From: Laceyella sacchari
GTDB lineage: Bacteria; Bacillota; Bacilli; Thermoactinomycetales; Thermoactinomycetaceae
Direction: 5' to 3'
DNA length: 64,000 nucleotides
Assembly: GCF_004343255.1 (NCBI RefSeq)
Contig: NZ_SMDD01000004.1
Coordinates: 1 to 64,000, forward strand
Positions 7,651 through 18,161 of this stretch are shown here, in pieces (the stretch's first letter is position 1; every line of letters starts with the position of its first letter). Below the pieces are notes generated by a model that saw nothing but the letters and a program-made list of their open reading frames with translations, had not been told where the DNA came from and made no database searches. Both the position numbers and the translations under genes were made by a program.

Positions 7651-9105
7651 TTGAGCAAGAACAGTGGAAGTGTATTGGGATTCTTGCAACGCATCGGTCG
7701 GTCATTGATGTTGCCTATTGCTGTATTGCCGGCAGCCGGTTTGTTGCTCCGCTTTGGCGCGTTGCTAAGTGATCCGGCTTATTTCGCCAAAGGAACCATG
7801 ATTTTCCGTATTGGTGAAATTATGGCCAAAGGTGGCGGAGCGATTTTTGACAACCTGCCGATCTTGTTTGCGGTAGGGGTTGCTTTGGGATTGACGGAAA
7901 GTGCAGGTGCCGCGGCATTGGCGGCAGTAGTGGGATATTTTGTGATGAAGCAGATCGTCGATCTCGGCAACACGGAAGAGTTGAAACTGGACACGGGTGT
8001 GTTGGGCGGCATTATCACAGGATTGGTTTCTGCAGGCCTTTATAACCGTTATCATGATATCAAACTACCTGATTGGCTCCAATTTTTTGGCGGTAAACGC
8101 TTTGTACCGATTGTCACCTCATTTGCGATGGTGGCTATTGGGATTTTGTTCTTATTTATTTGGCCCGCTGTGCAAGGGGTAATCAGCGCGGTCGGCAATT
8201 GGATGATCGCACAGGGTTCCATTGGGTCGTTTGTGTATGGTTTACTAAACCGGCTTTTGATTCTGTTTGGTTTGCACCATATCTTAAACTCTTTGGTGTG
8301 GTTCAACATCGGTGAGTTTGTAACTGAAGCCGGCAAAACGGTGACGGGGGACTTGACCCGCTTCTTCGCAGGGGACAAAACAGCAGGTCTCTTTATGACA
8401 GGCTTCTATCCGGTGCTGATGTTTGGTCTGCCTGCGGCATGTTTGGCGATGATTCACGAAGCGAAAAAATCGCAACGTAAACTGGCGTCTGGTGTTTTGA
8501 TCAGTGCAGCGTTGACGGCATTTCTGACGGGGATCACCGAACCGATTGAATTCTCATTCATGTTTGTGGCACCGTTGTTGTATGTGGTGCATGCCATTTT
8601 GACCGGGGTGTCGATGGCTGTTGTAACCACCTTGGGTATTAAGCACGGGTTCACCTTCTCGGCAGGGGCTATCGACTTCTTCCTGAATATGAATCTGGCC
8701 ACCAAGCCATGGTTGCTGTTTGGCGTAGGCTTGGTGTATGCTGTGATCTATTATGTGCTGTTCCGGGTGCTGATTCGTGTGTTCAATTTGAGAACCCCAG
8801 GGCGTGAAGAACAAGAGGCACAAGAGGATGAAGCGCGTCCAGCTTCCGCACCGGCTGGTGATGATGAGTTGGCGCAAAACGTGTTGCAAGCGATCGGCGG
8901 GAAGGAAAACATTGAGAAGTTGGATGCCTGCACCACCCGTTTGCGCATGACAGTGAAAGATGAAAGCAAATTGGATCAGGATCAGCTGAAAAAGCTTGGG
9001 GCAGCAGGTGTCGTGCAAGTCGGCAAAGGAAACTTCCAAGCAGTGTTTGGCACGAAATCGGAGCTGTTGAAGGACCAAATCAAAAAAATTATCGAACAAG
9101 GGTAA
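7651..9105 (+). CDS. PTS EIICB permease, probably N-acetylglucosamine-specific
   Basis: A 484-residue phosphotransferase system permease. The N-terminal IIC domain (about 1-375, roughly ten membrane segments) has LMLPIAVLPAAGLLLRFG and TGITEPIEFSFMF. The C-terminal IIB domain (about 400-484) carries the phosphocysteine in LDACTTRLRM. The SAGAIDFFLNM segment in IIC is typical of the NagE/NagP branch rather than PtsG. There is no IIA domain, so a separate IIA must donate phosphate. The start is TTG 7651 with TTGGAGGTG at good spacing. The gene is a single-gene insertion between rsmI and abrB, and the operator upstream agrees with amino-sugar control. Confidence 0.85.
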   Translation: MSKNSGSVLGFLQRIGRSLMLPIAVLPAAGLLLRFGALLSDPAYFAKGTMIFRIGEIMAKGGGAIFDNLPILFAVGVALGLTESAGAAALAAVVGYFVMKQIVDLGNTEELKLDTGVLGGIITGLVSAGLYNRYHDIKLPDWLQFFGGKRFVPIVTSFAMVAIGILFLFIWPAVQGVISAVGNWMIAQGSIGSFVYGLLNRLLILFGLHHILNSLVWFNIGEFVTEAGKTVTGDLTRFFAGDKTAGLFMTGFYPVLMFGLPAACLAMIHEAKKSQRKLASGVLISAALTAFLTGITEPIEFSFMFVAPLLYVVHAILTGVSMAVVTTLGIKHGFTFSAGAIDFFLNMNLATKPWLLFGVGLVYAVIYYVLFRVLIRVFNLRTPGREEQEAQEDEARPASAPAGDDELAQNVLQAIGGKENIEKLDACTTRLRMTVKDESKLDQDQLKKLGAAGVVQVGKGNFQAVFGTKSELLKDQIKKIIEQG

Positions 9106-9117
9106 TCTATTACCGGG

Positions 9118-9151
9118 CAGGGGCTCTTTTCCTAGTGGGGAGGGGCCCCTG
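9118..9151 (+). terminator. Possible terminator after the PTS gene
   Basis: CAGGGGC (9118-9124) pairs with GCCCCTG (9145-9151). No T run follows, so it may only be a stabilising 3' hairpin. Confidence 0.35.
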
Positions 9152-9220
9152 TCGCTTGTTGAAGGCTTGGGATCAAGTCTGTTTTCCGCTCCTTTCACAC
9201 GCCACGAAACGTTTATTAGG

Positions 9221-9264
9221 AAAAGAAAACAAAAGCGAGACCGCCCTTTCCCAAGCGATCTCGC
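9221..9264 (-). terminator. Terminator for abrB (minus strand)
   Basis: On the minus strand GCGAGA and TCTCGC pair around an 18-nt loop and are followed by TTTTGTTTTCTTTT. It lies about 180 bp downstream of abrB; the stretch between holds no gene. Confidence 0.75.
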
Positions 9265-9445
9265 CTTGTATGCCGTTGAACCCGCTATGTCAATGCGACA
9301 TAAATTGGTTTAATATTTAGAATTTCGTCTTAGTATGAACTAAGCCATTTCCCATGCGGGATGTCTGTTATGTATAAGGTTGTGTAGCTTGTATCAACAT
9401 GAAATGCATGAGAGAATGGAGAAATAATTTGTTTAAGAGATAAGA

Positions 9446-9718
9446 TTATTCAACCGTCACTTTTTCACCTTTAATCATCATATACATCTCTTCTACACAT
9501 TTCTTGCTGACGACTTTGTTTTTGTAGCGGATGGTTTCATCGACTTCACCGGAGAAAATGCAAGCCGGTTCATATTTTTTAAGAACGATTCTTTCACCGT
9601 CAACATAGATTTCTAAGGCGTCTTTTTCGCCGATTCCTAAGGTTCGACGCAATTCGATCGGAATCACCACGCGACCCAATTCGTCAACCTTGCGTACGAT
9701 GCCTGTGGATTTCAACAT
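9446..9718 (-). CDS. abrB: Transition-state regulator AbrB
   Basis: A 90-residue AbrB. The N-terminal 50 residues (MLKSTGIVRKVDELGRVVIP, then the RRTLGI segment) are nearly identical to B. subtilis AbrB and form the swapped-hairpin DNA-binding domain. The C-terminal multimerisation half (from about residue 55) is quite different from the Bacillus one and contains two cysteines. AbrB represses stationary-phase genes until Spo0A~P lowers its level. It is on the minus strand as in B. subtilis. GAGGGG lies about 11 nt before the ATG. Confidence 0.92.
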   Translation of the reverse strand: MLKSTGIVRKVDELGRVVIPIELRRTLGIGEKDALEIYVDGERIVLKKYEPACIFSGEVDETIRYKNKVVSKKCVEEMYMMIKGEKVTVE

Positions 9719-9771
9719 GTTTGAATCCCCTCTCAGCTTTGGTGTTTGGTTTTGGTTTTTTTATCTGTAAA

Positions 9772-9833
9772 TTGACGTCAAATTTCGACATTGACGCTAA
9801 GTTCATCATACCAACCATTCCCATAACAGTCAA
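9772..9833 (-). promoter_or_regulatory. abrB promoter with TTGACG repeats
   Basis: Minus strand -35 TTGACT (9828-9833), 17-bp spacer, -10 TATGAT (9805-9810). Between the start point and the gene, the plus strand reads ATTGACGTCAAA and, a turn later, ATTGACGC (about 9771-9798). These repeated TTGACG elements, one of them the palindrome TTGACGTCAA, are candidate binding sites for AbrB itself or Spo0A; the regulator is not proven. Confidence 0.7.
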
Positions 9834-10038
9834 TATAATAAGAGGATTTTTATAGAAAATTCCTTAATCATGTTAATTGATATGTTACATTTGACAGCGA
9901 AAAAGTTTTACAATGGTATGAAATGTATTGACAATATAAATGGTTGTATTTTACGTGGTGGAGACAGATCGTTGATGGGAAAAATCGGTTGCCTTCGCAG
10001 GAATCATGCTCAACAATAGAGGATAGGAGGGATGCGGA

Positions 10039-10992
10039 ATGTTGCCGGTCTCAGAAGAACTGAAAGAAAAATTGAAGAAATTGAACCAATCGCTACGGGC
10101 CCTTTATCCTGAAGAGGCATTTGATGAGCGCAAAATTAGGGAACGATTACAAAAAGTGGGCACATTCCACCAGATTGATAAATGGCCTGACGGGGAGTTG
10201 CGCGATTTTTTGCAAGGGGGAGCCTTGATCGGAGTAGATGGTTCAGTCAACTCCATCAAAGGTTCACAAATGCGAACTCTGTCTGTTTTTCAAGCTTTGG
10301 CCAAGGGTACGCGAGGGGAAGAAAAGTGGGCTGCTGACGTATACACGCCGCTGTTGGAAGAAGAAGAAGCCGGGGATGGACAAGCGGCCAGAGAAGCTAA
10401 AAAGCGGGGGACGCTTTTGTCGCAATTGGAATTAAAAGTGGCGCGGGAGGCTGTATTAGAATGGGAACCGCGTGTGGTGTTAATGGATGGGTCGCTTCTC
10501 CATTTCTGGATCGATGACGCTGAGAGTTGGGAACGCTTGGCCCGGTTGGCTGAGGAAAAGGGCACGCTCATGATCGGGATATCGGAAGAGATTGGCACAA
10601 GGGGATTGGTACGCGAGTTGTTTCCGGAGTATTCTGCTTGGTCGGACCGCGATTTGCTGTACGGTGTACTGAAACCGGGTGAAGCGTTTGAGTGGGAAGG
10701 GTGGAGCCCGGCGGGGAGCCAGATGTGGAAAATGGCGTTTCGCTCATCCCGGAGTCCGCAACCGATCGGACTGGACGGTTTAATGTCGCAAGGGAAGGAG
10801 CGGCTGGCTCTGGTCAGGTTGATTTATAGCTTGACACCGGAACAGGGACGCGGCATCCCGTTTTGGTTGGATATTGTGGACAATCAGGTGCGGGTGACCA
10901 ATCCTTTGGTGGAGACGATGGTGGAACAATATATTGATGCTGATTTGCGGCACCGTTTGTTGTCAATGAAGCGAAGTGACCGCATGATTTAG
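10039..10992 (+). CDS. nurA: NurA-domain nuclease
   Basis: A 317-residue protein with a NurA (RNase H-like) domain. Metal-binding acidic motifs are visible: IGVDGSV (Asp near residue 67), VVLMDGSLLHFW (Asp near 150) and PFWLDIVDNQ near 277. NurA is a 5'-3' exonuclease/endonuclease that acts with the HerA translocase in DNA end resection in archaea and some bacteria. The ATG at 10039 follows GGATAGGAGGGATGCG. herA starts 18 bp after the stop, so the two form one unit. The upstream 320 bp have candidate -35 boxes (TTGACA at 9891 and 9928) but no clear -10. Confidence 0.88.
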   Translation: MLPVSEELKEKLKKLNQSLRALYPEEAFDERKIRERLQKVGTFHQIDKWPDGELRDFLQGGALIGVDGSVNSIKGSQMRTLSVFQALAKGTRGEEKWAADVYTPLLEEEEAGDGQAAREAKKRGTLLSQLELKVAREAVLEWEPRVVLMDGSLLHFWIDDAESWERLARLAEEKGTLMIGISEEIGTRGLVRELFPEYSAWSDRDLLYGVLKPGEAFEWEGWSPAGSQMWKMAFRSSRSPQPIGLDGLMSQGKERLALVRLIYSLTPEQGRGIPFWLDIVDNQVRVTNPLVETMVEQYIDADLRHRLLSMKRSDRMI

Positions 10993-11010
10993 AAGGAGAG
11001 GGAGAAGTCG

Positions 11011-12849
11011 ATGCAAGTTGTAGGCGTAACCACACAACAAGAAGTTTATATCGTATCGCGGGAGCGCAAGTTTCGCATCAATGAGATTTTGGTCGTTGAA
11101 GATGCGCAGTTGGATTATCCGCGGGGCGAAGTGGTCGAATCGATGTCTTACAACCGCTTGATTCCCATGGGCTTGGACAAGTCTTTGGTCGATGCTCAAG
11201 TGATCCAAACGTTGGAACAAATCGGATATGACATCGAGTCGGATGAAATCAATCTGGCGAAATTGCGGTTATACGAGGAAGCCCCTCATCCGGTGCGGAC
11301 GGGTTGTGCGGTTCGATTGCCCAAGTTTGAAGAGGTGCGGAGCCTGTTGGTGAAATCTTCCCCGGAAGAAGGGATGCTGTTAGGCGAGATTCGGGGAACA
11401 GAGTCGATGGGGGCAACCATCTCTCCGGATTTGAAAGACCAGGTAATGATTATGGAACAAGGGCAACTTCGTCCACAATGGGGTGTCCCTTTTATTTTCG
11501 ACATTAAGACCATGCAGCAATATCCGCATATCGGAGTGTTTGGCGGATCAGGATCGGGCAAGTCGTTTGGGTTACGGGTGATGTTGGAGGAGCTGATGAA
11601 ACTACGGATTCCCACGATGGTGTTCGATCCCCATTTTGAAATGGATTTCAGTGAGCGCACCCCGGGAATGGAAGGCAAAGGGATTCAATTTACCGATTGC
11701 TATACTGCGGTGCAAATTGGGCGCGATGTCGGGATCTCTTTCTCGGATCTGTCGACCCGTGATGTGACGGAATTGTTGGGGGCTGCTGGAAGCCAATTGT
11801 CAGACGCCATGGTCAATGTCATTCAGATGTTACACCGTAAACGCGATTCTTTTATCTCGTTTAGCGACCGCGTTAGCAACTTGGTACAGGCATTGGAAGA
11901 GGGTAAACAGGGGCTTGATCGCCAGTTGCAGAATCCCGAACTCACCCCTACCGATGTCCAGCGTATTCATGACCTCAAAAAGTTGTTAAACCAGTATGGC
12001 ACCTTGCCGCCATCCTCTGTCAAAGGGGTTCATTGGCGTTTGCAACGCTTGGAAAAGGCGGGATTGTTCCAGCAAGATATCCGAGCCATCGAACGGGGCT
12101 TGGAGCAAGGGAAGCTGGTGGTGGTACAAGGTAGCACATGGGTGTTGCAAGTGTTTGCCACGTATGTAATCGGTTCCCTCTACCGCAAACGGCGTGAATA
12201 TAAAGACGCCAGAATGAATGGGGAAGAGGGGCGTTTCTTTCCCCCGTTTGTGGTGGTGACTGACGAAGCACATAACTTCGCCCCCAAAGCGCTCGATTCT
12301 CCGGCCAAATCCATTTTAAAGGAAATCGCACAGGAAGGAAGAAAATATGGGGTGTTTCTTGTGTTGGCCACACAACGGCCCACGCTGTTGGATGAGACGA
12401 TCACAGCCCAGCTCAACACCAAGTTTGTCTTCCGGACGGTCAGGGGGACCGATATCGCCACGTTGCGGGAAGAGACCGATTTGACCCCGGAGGAAGGCAA
12501 ACGGCTTCCATACCTCCGTTCTGGAGACACCTTTGTCTCTTCGGCGGTGTTTGGGCGTACCATTTTCATCCGTGTGCGTTGCGCTTACACCCGTAGTCCA
12601 CACTTGTCCAATCCGTTTGATGAACTGAGGCAATTCGCTGAAGCCCAAGATGACAAAGTGATTTCCTGCCTGCTGGAAGCCTTGCCTGTGTTTGAGACGG
12701 ATTTGGTGCCTACTGTGACCCTTGTAAACCGGGAGTGTGGTCTATCCTGGGATGTGACGCGATTAAAACAAGAATTGGAGCGGCTGGCACGGGACGGCAA
12801 ACTGAAAAAGCATGAAACTCCGTTTGCGGTACGTTACGACCGCCGTTAG
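11011..12849 (+). CDS. herA: HerA-type hexameric DNA translocase
   Basis: A 612-residue FtsK/HerA-family ATPase. An N-terminal HAS-barrel-like region (about 1-160) is followed by Walker A GGSGSGKS (about 178-185), Walker B VVVTDEAHNF (about 414-423), and a sensor region ATQRPTLLDETI. The last 60 residues, after the ATPase core, are a small extension. With NurA it is predicted to open DNA ends and feed them to the nuclease. RBS AGAAGGAGAGGG precedes ATG 11011. A NurA-HerA pair at this place is not part of the Bacillus order and is an insertion between abrB and metS. Confidence 0.9.
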   Translation: MQVVGVTTQQEVYIVSRERKFRINEILVVEDAQLDYPRGEVVESMSYNRLIPMGLDKSLVDAQVIQTLEQIGYDIESDEINLAKLRLYEEAPHPVRTGCAVRLPKFEEVRSLLVKSSPEEGMLLGEIRGTESMGATISPDLKDQVMIMEQGQLRPQWGVPFIFDIKTMQQYPHIGVFGGSGSGKSFGLRVMLEELMKLRIPTMVFDPHFEMDFSERTPGMEGKGIQFTDCYTAVQIGRDVGISFSDLSTRDVTELLGAAGSQLSDAMVNVIQMLHRKRDSFISFSDRVSNLVQALEEGKQGLDRQLQNPELTPTDVQRIHDLKKLLNQYGTLPPSSVKGVHWRLQRLEKAGLFQQDIRAIERGLEQGKLVVVQGSTWVLQVFATYVIGSLYRKRREYKDARMNGEEGRFFPPFVVVTDEAHNFAPKALDSPAKSILKEIAQEGRKYGVFLVLATQRPTLLDETITAQLNTKFVFRTVRGTDIATLREETDLTPEEGKRLPYLRSGDTFVSSAVFGRTIFIRVRCAYTRSPHLSNPFDELRQFAEAQDDKVISCLLEALPVFETDLVPTVTLVNRECGLSWDVTRLKQELERLARDGKLKKHETPFAVRYDRR

Positions 12850-12936
12850 GGAAGCAGCGGAGGAAGGAGTCAGGCAGCAGGTTGCAGAAAAATGTCATAA
12901 AAAACCAACAGAACGGTTAAACTAATTGTGTCGATG

Positions 12937-12966
12937 CTTGAGCGGCTGAAATAGAATGATGTATAA
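12937..12966 (+). promoter_or_regulatory. metS promoter
   Basis: -35 TTGAGC (12937-12942), 18-bp spacer, -10 TATAAT (12961-12966). It lies right before the T-box leader. Confidence 0.8.
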
Positions 12967-12972
12967 TGATGA

Positions 12973-13249
12973 AGTGAGAAAGTTCGTATACCTATGAGCT
13001 TCTGTGAAGGGGAAGAGTAGTTAGTGGGTGCTATCGCCAGAGAGCTGGATCAGGTGAAAGCCAGCATAGCCGAAGCTAATGAACATGGCCCTGGAGAATT
13101 CTTTCTGAAATGCTGATCTGAGTAGGAAAGAACGTGAACCCGCGTTAGGGGTTTTGAATGAGGGCATCGCCATGCTTGTTAGGCGATGCTGAAATTGGGT
13201 GGTACCGCGTGAAACAATCTCGCCCCAACTGTGTGGGCGGGATTTTTTA
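12973..13249 (+). ncRNA. T-box leader of metS
   Basis: A leader of about 275 nt. The T-box sequence TGGGTGGTACCGCG is at 13196-13209, followed by the terminator ATCTCGCCC / GGGCGGGAT and six T (13217-13249). Stem I shows the AGTAG loop-E-like element (about 13016-13021), and a GAACATGGCC segment (13081-13090) places an ATG at 13085-13087 as the likely methionine specifier codon. Uncharged tRNA-Met should pair with the T-box and allow read-through into metS. Confidence 0.93.
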
Positions 13250-13261
13250 TATTGTATTTGA

Positions 13262-15256
<1,995 letters not shown>

Positions 15257-15437
15257 ACCGATTCTAGCGGGGGGAATCATCGTTTTGGTGGTGCAATCAG
15301 ACACCGTCTGGTTCCCGTGCCGAATACCGGTGCCCCCCTTCATTTGCTCGTTCATCGTCCCATTAGGGAAAGAGGGCGGCTTCCACCGATTAGCCTATAT
15401 GCCCTTGCAAGATTTTCGCTTGGATAAGGAGGTTACA

Positions 15438-15989
15438 ATGATAAAGAAAAGCTCATCTGCGGTTCGATCCACCTTCGAGTGGGTGGGCACCATTGCCGTA
15501 TCGCTGGTGATCGCCGGGATTATTCGGGTTTTCCTGTTTAGTCCTTATGATGTACACGGCGCATCGATGGAACCCACATTGATGAATGACGAGAAAATCA
15601 TCGTGAACAAATGGTCGTATCGCATGCATGAACCAGTTTATGGGGATATTGTCGTGTTTCATGCCGAAGAAGGGCGCGACTTCATCAAGCGAGTGATCGG
15701 TTTGCCGGGTGACCGGATTGAGATCAAGAATGGCAAGGTGTATCGAAACGGAAAGATGCTGAACGAGCCTTATATCCAAGGGATGACTTACACCCGGGAC
15801 GATGCCCGGACGATCGTGGTTCCGAAGGGTTCGCTGTACGTGTTGGGTGATAATCGTGAAAACAGCAGGGACAGTCGTGATCTGGGAGCTATTCCGCTGT
15901 CGCGAGTGGTGGGCCGCGCCGATGTGGTTGTGTTGCCAATCAAACATACCAAGGTACTCACGGGTCAAGAGCCCGTCGGCTCCCGCTGA
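15438..15989 (+). CDS. lepB: Signal peptidase I, copy 1
   Basis: A 183-residue type I signal peptidase with one N-terminal membrane segment (about 15-35). The catalytic serine is in GASMEPT (about 48) and the lysine in RDFIKRVIGLPGD (about 88); the GDNRENSRDSR box is at about 144. It cleaves signal peptides of Sec/Tat exported proteins outside the membrane. ATG 15438 with AAGGAGG is chosen; the longer open frame to 15285 has no site and no homology. Copy 2 starts 50 bp after it. Confidence 0.93.
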   Translation: MIKKSSSAVRSTFEWVGTIAVSLVIAGIIRVFLFSPYDVHGASMEPTLMNDEKIIVNKWSYRMHEPVYGDIVVFHAEEGRDFIKRVIGLPGDRIEIKNGKVYRNGKMLNEPYIQGMTYTRDDARTIVVPKGSLYVLGDNRENSRDSRDLGAIPLSRVVGRADVVVLPIKHTKVLTGQEPVGSR

Positions 15990-16039
15990 CCGCAAACCAG
16001 AACGAACATGCGCCAGAACTGGTTACAGGAGGGCTATGA

Positions 16040-16630
16040 ATGTCAGAGACCAAAAGCTCGTCCAATTCTTGGATGACCGTATTGGAATGGATTGCTGCCA
16101 TCTTGGTGGCCGTCGTCATCGCCGTGGTTATCCGCACGTTTTTATTTGCCCCGTATGAAGTGCATGGGGCTTCGATGGAACCGACCCTGGATGGGGAAGA
16201 GTTGCTGATTGTAAACAAATGGATTTATCGGGTCAGCACGCCGGAGTATGGTGATATCGTTGTCTTCCACACTGCGGAGGAACGGGATTTCATCAAGCGG
16301 GTGATCGGATTGCCGGGGGACCGGATCGAGATTAAAGACGGCAAGGTTTACCGTAATGGTATCGCGTTGAACGAGCCTTACATTAACGGGCCGATGAACG
16401 AAGGAACGAACTATAAACCCACCACCGTTCCCGCCAATTCTTTGTATGTGATGGGAGACAATCGCAACAACAGCAAAGACAGCCGCATGATCGGGCCGGT
16501 ATCACTGAAGGAGATCGTGGGCCGCGCTGATGTCGTGGTTTTGCCGGTGAAGCGGATGCGCCTTTTGCCGGGGGACCCGGTGTCAACCGCGGACCCTAAG
16601 GCGCCAGCGACGACAAGTTTGGCGCATTGA
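16040..16630 (+). CDS. lepB: Signal peptidase I, copy 2
   Basis: A 196-residue paralogue of the preceding gene, about two thirds identical by eye. It has the same layout: membrane segment, GASMEPT serine, ERDFIKRVIGLPGD lysine and GDNRNNSKDSR box. The C-terminus is about 13 residues longer. RBS AGGAGGGC precedes ATG 16040. The pair looks like a local duplication. Bacillus has no signal peptidase gene between metS and tatD. Confidence 0.93.
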   Translation: MSETKSSSNSWMTVLEWIAAILVAVVIAVVIRTFLFAPYEVHGASMEPTLDGEELLIVNKWIYRVSTPEYGDIVVFHTAEERDFIKRVIGLPGDRIEIKDGKVYRNGIALNEPYINGPMNEGTNYKPTTVPANSLYVMGDNRNNSKDSRMIGPVSLKEIVGRADVVVLPVKRMRLLPGDPVSTADPKAPATTSLAH

Positions 16631-16668
16631 CGCCGGCTCGTGGCCATCGCGGTGCAAAACTGAGAAGG

Positions 16669-16712
16669 CGGGTCTTGCCTGGCATGACATCGATTGTGCC
16701 TGGCAAGACCCG
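16669..16712 (+). terminator. Strong hairpin after the lepB pair
   Basis: CGGGTCTTGCCTGGCA pairs with TGCCTGGCAAGACCCG over 16 bp with one mismatch around a 12-nt loop. There is no T run on either side, so it may stop transcription poorly or act as a 3'-end stabiliser. Confidence 0.6.
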
Positions 16713-16797
16713 TTCCCGCTGTTTGCCCCCGTTAACTAAGGTCTGCTGACTGGTTTTCTATAAAGAAATTGATTCAATAAGGAGGTTTAATGCAGTT

Positions 16798-17571
16798 ATG
16801 TTGTTTGACACCCATGCTCATCTTAACGATCCGAAGTTTGCGGACGATCGCGACCAAGTGATCCGACGGGCGCGTGAAGAATTCGGTGTTCAGACGATTG
16901 TCAATGTCGGTTATAACCGTGAAACGATCCGCACGACTTTGGAATTGGCGGAAACGTATGATTTCATTTACGCGGCAGTGGGTTGGCATCCACATGATGC
17001 CAAAGATTGCACAGAGGAAGATTTAGCTTGGATTCGAGAATTGACCGAGCATCCCAAAGTGGTGGCGTTGGGGGAAATGGGATTGGATTATTATTGGGAC
17101 AACTCGCCGCGCGATGTGCAGGCGGAAGTGTTCCGCAAACAAATTGCCATCGCCCGTGAAACGGGCTATCCCATCATCATTCACGATCGCGATGCCCACG
17201 AAGATGTAGTGAGAATCCTCAAGGAAGAGGGAGCAGACGAGGTAGGTGGGGTCATGCACTGTTTTGGTGGAGATTTGGCGATCATGGAGGAATGCTTGCG
17301 GCTTAACTTCATGATCGGATTGGGAGGTCCTGTTACATTCAAAAACCGCGCCACCTTACCTAAAGAAATTGCCCGGAACGTCCCCTTGGATCGACTGTTG
17401 TTGGAAACGGATTGCCCATATCTTGCGCCACACCCTTACCGGGGCAAACGGAACGAAACCGGGTATGTACGATTGGTGGCTGAGACGATTGCGGAGCTTC
17501 GGGGCATAACGTTTGAGGAGCTGGCTCAAGCCACACAGGAGAATGCAAAACGGTTGTTTAGGTTGCCGTAA
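16798..17571 (+). CDS. tatD: TatD-family metal-dependent deoxyribonuclease
   Basis: A 257-residue TIM-barrel hydrolase (YabD/DayD). Metal ligands show in FDTHAHLND (residues 3-11), GEMGLDYYW (about 94), IIHDRDAH (about 126), VMHCFGGD (about 151) and LLETDCPY (about 201). The family acts as a 3'-5' DNA exonuclease and D-aminoacyl-tRNA deacylase. AAGGAGG lies 12 nt before ATG 16798, a rather long spacing; no better start is in frame. rnmV follows within 18 bp; yabE of Bacillus is absent between them. Confidence 0.94.
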   Translation: MLFDTHAHLNDPKFADDRDQVIRRAREEFGVQTIVNVGYNRETIRTTLELAETYDFIYAAVGWHPHDAKDCTEEDLAWIRELTEHPKVVALGEMGLDYYWDNSPRDVQAEVFRKQIAIARETGYPIIIHDRDAHEDVVRILKEEGADEVGGVMHCFGGDLAIMEECLRLNFMIGLGGPVTFKNRATLPKEIARNVPLDRLLLETDCPYLAPHPYRGKRNETGYVRLVAETIAELRGITFEELAQATQENAKRLFRLP

Positions 17572-17588
17572 AGAAAGAGGTACAGTCA

Positions 17589-18161
17589 TTGACCAGTGCG
17601 AAATTGAAAGAAGTTATTGTTGTTGAAGGGCGAAACGACACCTTGGCGATCAAGCGTGCGCTGGATGCAGATACCATTGAGACGCGGGGATCGGCGATTG
17701 GAGAGGAAGTCTTGGCGCAGATCAAGCGGGCTCAGGCGAGTCGAGGCGTGATTGTGTTTACTGACCCCGATCATGCGGGTGAGCGGATTCGCCGCATTAT
17801 TTCTCGGGAAATAGAAGGGGTCAAGCACGCTTTCTTGGCCCAGCACGAGGCTCGCGGCAAACGAAAGGTCGGGGTGGAGCATGCCAGCCCAGATGCCATC
17901 AGGGCAGCGCTAAGGTCTGTTCGCACCGAATGGACGGACCCGCGTGATGAACCTCCCCTTACTTGGGAAGAATACATTGAGCTGGGGTTTGTGGGACAGC
18001 CTGCTTCCAGTGAGCTAAGGCGGGAGGTCGCAGAGTTGCTCGGCATCGGGTATGGCAATGCCAAGCAATTTTATCGCCGTTTACAAGTGCTGTGCATTAC
18101 CAGAGAAGAGATATTCCAAGCATTGGAACGTGTGGGAAAGGATGCAGTCGATGAATCATAA
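17589..18161 (+). CDS. rnmV: Ribonuclease M5
   Basis: A 190-residue TOPRIM-domain RNase that matures 5S rRNA. The TOPRIM glutamate is in VIVVEGRND (about 14) and the DxD in VFTDPDHAGERIR (about 59). The C-terminal half is the M5-specific domain. It starts at TTG 17589 after AAGAGG. Its end overlaps ksgA by 11 nt, which suggests translational coupling, as in Bacillus. Confidence 0.95.
   Translation: MTSAKLKEVIVVEGRNDTLAIKRALDADTIETRGSAIGEEVLAQIKRAQASRGVIVFTDPDHAGERIRRIISREIEGVKHAFLAQHEARGKRKVGVEHASPDAIRAALRSVRTEWTDPRDEPPLTWEEYIELGFVGQPASSELRREVAELLGIGYGNAKQFYRRLQVLCITREEIFQALERVGKDAVDES

Noticed and set aside
10039-12849. NurA-HerA as part of an anti-phage defence island
   Set aside because: Neighbours are housekeeping genes and no defence partners (SIR2, DUF4297, methylase) are present, so a repair role is the simpler reading.
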